From NCBI GenBank assembly GCA_017458865.1, contig JAFSZW010000385.1, positions 1 to 7,389 on the forward strand: DNA of 7,389 nt. The letters run 5' to 3'. The translations under genes were made by a program, and so were the position numbers. A model generated the notes under the pieces. It was not told the origin of the DNA. It saw only the letters and a list, made by a program, of their open reading frames with translations, and did not search any database. This stretch comes from Clostridia bacterium. GTDB taxonomy: Bacteria > Bacillota > Clostridia > Christensenellales > Aristaeellaceae. This document shows positions 5,473-7,389 of this stretch, piece by piece. How positions within the stretch are numbered: the stretch's first letter is position 1; every line of letters begins with the position of its first letter.

Positions 5473-5814
5473 ATGGATGACTGTCTGTTTTGCAAAATTA
5501 TAGAAGGAACCATTCCGAGCACCAAGGTTTATGAGGATGATCTGGTCTATGCCTTCCGGGATATTGCGCCGCAGGCGCCGGTGCATGTTCTTCTCGTGCC
5601 GAAAAAGCACATCCCCGGATGGGCGGATGTAAGGGGCGAGAGCGACGAGCTGCTGGCGCATCTGATGCGTACGGCTGCTGTGATTGCAGATCAGGAAGGC
5701 CTTGGCAATGGATACCGGATCGTATCCAACTGCGGCGATCATGCCTGTCAGTCAGTGCATCATCTGCATCTGCACATCCTGGGCGGTCAGCAACTGACTG
5801 GTCAGATGGCCTGA
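5473..5814 (+). CDS. hinT: HIT-family (histidine triad) nucleotide-binding protein, HinT-like
   Basis: The 113-residue protein opens with CLFCKIIEG, where C4 and C7 are the usual metal-binding pair, continues with VHVLLVPKKHIPGW (H46 likely the third metal ligand), and ends with the histidine triad H97-L-H99-L-H101 followed by ILGG. HIT proteins of this type are small cytosolic dimers that hydrolyse adenosine phosphoramidates or aminoacyl-adenylates; the central triad histidine is the nucleophile. The start is ATG 5473, eight bases after GGAGG (5460-5464); an in-frame ATG at 5458 overlaps that binding site and is less likely. Two small differences from the common form are A-C-Q in place of the usual G-Q before the triad strand, and a tail ending in GQQLTGQMA without the frequent W-P-P-G. 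Length is normal. It probably belongs to the same transcript as mtaB. Confidence 0.93.
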   Translation: MDDCLFCKIIEGTIPSTKVYEDDLVYAFRDIAPQAPVHVLLVPKKHIPGWADVRGESDELLAHLMRTAAVIADQEGLGNGYRIVSNCGDHACQSVHHLHLHILGGQQLTGQMA

Positions 5815-5829
5815 TGACGGCAGGACTGA

Positions 5830-5888
5830 CCGGTTCGGCGGGCTTAACCGGCAGTTGATGCAATAGAGAGGGCACGGCTTTCTCCGTG
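5830..5888. other. Two small hairpins in the gap before the dehydratase gene
   Basis: CCGGTT (5830-5835) pairs with AACCGG (5846-5851) across ten bases, and CACGG (5873-5877) pairs with CCGTG (5884-5888) across six. Neither is followed by a T-run, and no convincing promoter lies in the 97-base gap, so the dehydratase may be read through from the HIT gene. The second hairpin ends eight bases before the dehydratase ribosome binding site (5897-5903) and could influence its translation; this is inference. Confidence 0.35.
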
Positions 5889-5911
5889 TACGGGTTGAGG
5901 GGGAACGGAAA

Positions 5912-7389
5912 TTGGCCGGGAAGCAGAGAAAAAAGACCTTTATCCGAATGGAGCACTGGCAAAAAGTTGCTGTGCTTCTTATGATATACGATGCGTTCGC
6001 CGTGAATTTTGCCTATTTTCTGGCGTTGCTTCTGCGCCATGAAATGAATTTTTCGGCGATCAACGACGAGTATATCGTTACATTTACCCGTTTTGCTCCG
6101 GTATATACGATTTTCTGTCTGACGCTGTTTTGGCTGCTGCGGATGTATCGCAGCCTCTGGCGCTTTGCAAGTTATTACGAACTGGCATGGATTACCATCG
6201 CAACGGGCATCTCATCTGCCTTTCATCTGACGATGGTCTGGCTGTTTTACGACAGGATGCCGATATCCTACTATGTCATGGGCACGTTTTTCCAGTACGT
6301 GATGACACTGGGCGTCCGGTTTGCGTATCGGTTCTATCTGATGGAACGGTCGCCCAGAGAAAGGGCCATGGCCAATGCTGCACCGCGCCTGCTCCTGGTG
6401 GGCGCCGGGAATGCGGGCCAGATGATCCTGAGGGATCTGCACAAGGCAAAGGAGATCAACGGACGGGTTTGCTGTATTATTGATGATAACCCCAACAAGT
6501 GGCACCGGTATATTGATGGTGTCCCGATTGTTGGCGGGCGGGAGAAGATTCCCGACATGGTCAAGAAATACAACATCAGCAAGATTTATGTTGCGATTCC
6601 CAGCGCATCCGAGCAGGAACGCAGAAAGGTGCTTAAGATCTGTCAGGAGACGGGGTGCGAGCTCAAGAATCTGCCTGGCATGTTCCAGCTGGTCAATGGC
6701 GACATAACGATCGCTGCGATGAAGGATGTATCCATTGAGGAACTCCTGGGACGGGATCCCATCCACAGCGACCTGACAGAGGTATACCGGTTTATTAACG
6801 GAAAGAAGATCCTGGTAACGGGCGGCGGCGGCTCAATCGGTTCGGAGCTTTGCCGTCAGATCGCGCTGCATCATCCGAAGCAGCTGATCATCTTTGACGT
6901 CTATGAGAACAATGCGTATGAGATTCAGCAGGAGCTGATCCGCAAGCATCCTGAAATCGATCTGGTGGTGCTGATCGGTTCTGTCCGGGACAGCAGGCGC
7001 ATCACTGAGGTGTTTGAGATCTACAGGCCGGACATTGTCTCTCATGCGGCCGCGCACAAGCATGTGCCGCTGATGGAGGAAAGCCCCTGCGAGGCGATCA
7101 AGAACAACGCGATCGGCACGTACAAGACAGCCTATGCGGCCATGCAGTATGGCTGCAAGCGGTTTATTCTGATCAGCACGGACAAGGCGGTCAATCCGAC
7201 CAACATCATGGGTGCCAGCAAGCGGATCTGTGAGATGATCATCCAGACATTTGATTACATGATCCGGATGCATCAGGAGGCCAGTCTGCCGTATCTGCAC
7301 CTGCACGGGGAAGATATGGGCCGTCTGCCGGAGGGCTTTGCCGGTTCCACGCGCTTTGTTGCGGTGCGGTTTGGCAATGTGCTGGGCAG
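5912..7389 (+). CDS. Membrane-anchored nucleotide-sugar 4,6-dehydratase, PglF/WbpM/CapD family (3' partial)
   Basis: The frame opens at TTG 5912, eight bases after GAGGGGG (5897-5903), and is still open after 492 residues; family members usually have about 600. Four hydrophobic segments (about 17-41, 60-78, 91-112 and 122-142) anchor it in the membrane. A first Rossmann domain begins at LLVGAGNAGQ (161-170) and continues with CCIIDDNPNKW and VPIVGG. The catalytic SDR domain has LVTGGGGSIGSEL (301-313), DVYENN, and AAAHKHVPLME (379-389). STDKAVNPTNIMGASKR (422-438) carries Met433-x3-Lys437 in place of the classic Tyr-x3-Lys, as described for WbpM/PglF dehydratases. RFVAVRFGNVLG (481-492) ends the window. 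Such enzymes convert UDP-GlcNAc to a 4-keto-6-deoxy sugar for capsule, lipid-linked glycan or protein-glycan synthesis; the exact substrate is not readable here. Residues about 448-477 form a longer-than-usual insert. An alternative ATG at 5948 lacks a binding site. Confidence 0.93.
   Translation, partial: MAGKQRKKTFIRMEHWQKVAVLLMIYDAFAVNFAYFLALLLRHEMNFSAINDEYIVTFTRFAPVYTIFCLTLFWLLRMYRSLWRFASYYELAWITIATGISSAFHLTMVWLFYDRMPISYYVMGTFFQYVMTLGVRFAYRFYLMERSPRERAMANAAPRLLLVGAGNAGQMILRDLHKAKEINGRVCCIIDDNPNKWHRYIDGVPIVGGREKIPDMVKKYNISKIYVAIPSASEQERRKVLKICQETGCELKNLPGMFQLVNGDITIAAMKDVSIEELLGRDPIHSDLTEVYRFINGKKILVTGGGGSIGSELCRQIALHHPKQLIIFDVYENNAYEIQQELIRKHPEIDLVVLIGSVRDSRRITEVFEIYRPDIVSHAAAHKHVPLMEESPCEAIKNNAIGTYKTAYAAMQYGCKRFILISTDKAVNPTNIMGASKRICEMIIQTFDYMIRMHQEASLPYLHLHGEDMGRLPEGFAGSTRFVAVRFGNVLG

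Noticed and set aside
1..7389. CRISPR array, insertion sequence, phage, toxin-antitoxin or defence system
   Set aside because: I found no repeat-spacer pattern, transposase, integrase or terminal inverted repeats; genes other than the SWIM protein belong to common housekeeping or glycan families.

Overview
The window looks like ordinary chromosome from a low-to-mid G+C Bacillota (Firmicutes). Strong AGGAGG-type ribosome binding sites, frequent GTG and TTG starts, canonical sigma-A promoters (TTGACG-17 bp-TATAAT), a U-rich intrinsic terminator and rpsU lying close to mtaB (as around yqeV-rpsU in Bacillus) all fit. An Erysipelotrichia-like host is my best guess, but that placement is inference.

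Left part (1-2535). The window opens in the last 120 residues of a plus-strand M16-family zinc peptidase homologue. A gene-poor stretch (365-801) follows, with several short hairpins, one good intrinsic terminator (658-683) and a possible extended -10 box that together could define a small RNA. Converging from the right is a 537-residue minus-strand protein with two SWIM-type CxC...CxH zinc motifs, followed by a region resembling the SNF2-helicase-associated domain. The ATPase/helicase half that normally follows is absent. This is the most unusual item in the window.

Middle part (2536-5814). A divergent intergenic region carries a promoter for each direction. To the right lies rpsU (ribosomal protein S21, GTG start), ended by a near-perfect UUCG-loop terminator. 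Only 31 bases after the terminator T-run comes a Trm11-like SAM-dependent methyltransferase gene with a TTG start. It overlaps mtaB (tRNA ms2t6A37 methylthiotransferase) by ATGA, and a HIT-family nucleotide-binding protein gene follows. The set joins a ribosomal protein, two likely RNA-modification enzymes and a small nucleotide hydrolase. The terminator probably makes S21 far more abundant than the proteins after it.

Right part (5815-7389). After a 97-base gap a membrane-anchored nucleotide-sugar 4,6-dehydratase of the PglF/WbpM/CapD type begins at a TTG codon and runs off the window end after 492 codons. It marks the edge of a surface polysaccharide or glycan locus.

I saw no CRISPR array, tRNA, rRNA, insertion sequence or phage gene. 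Apart from the helicase-less tandem-SWIM protein and the unexplained intergenic RNA candidate, the content is housekeeping.
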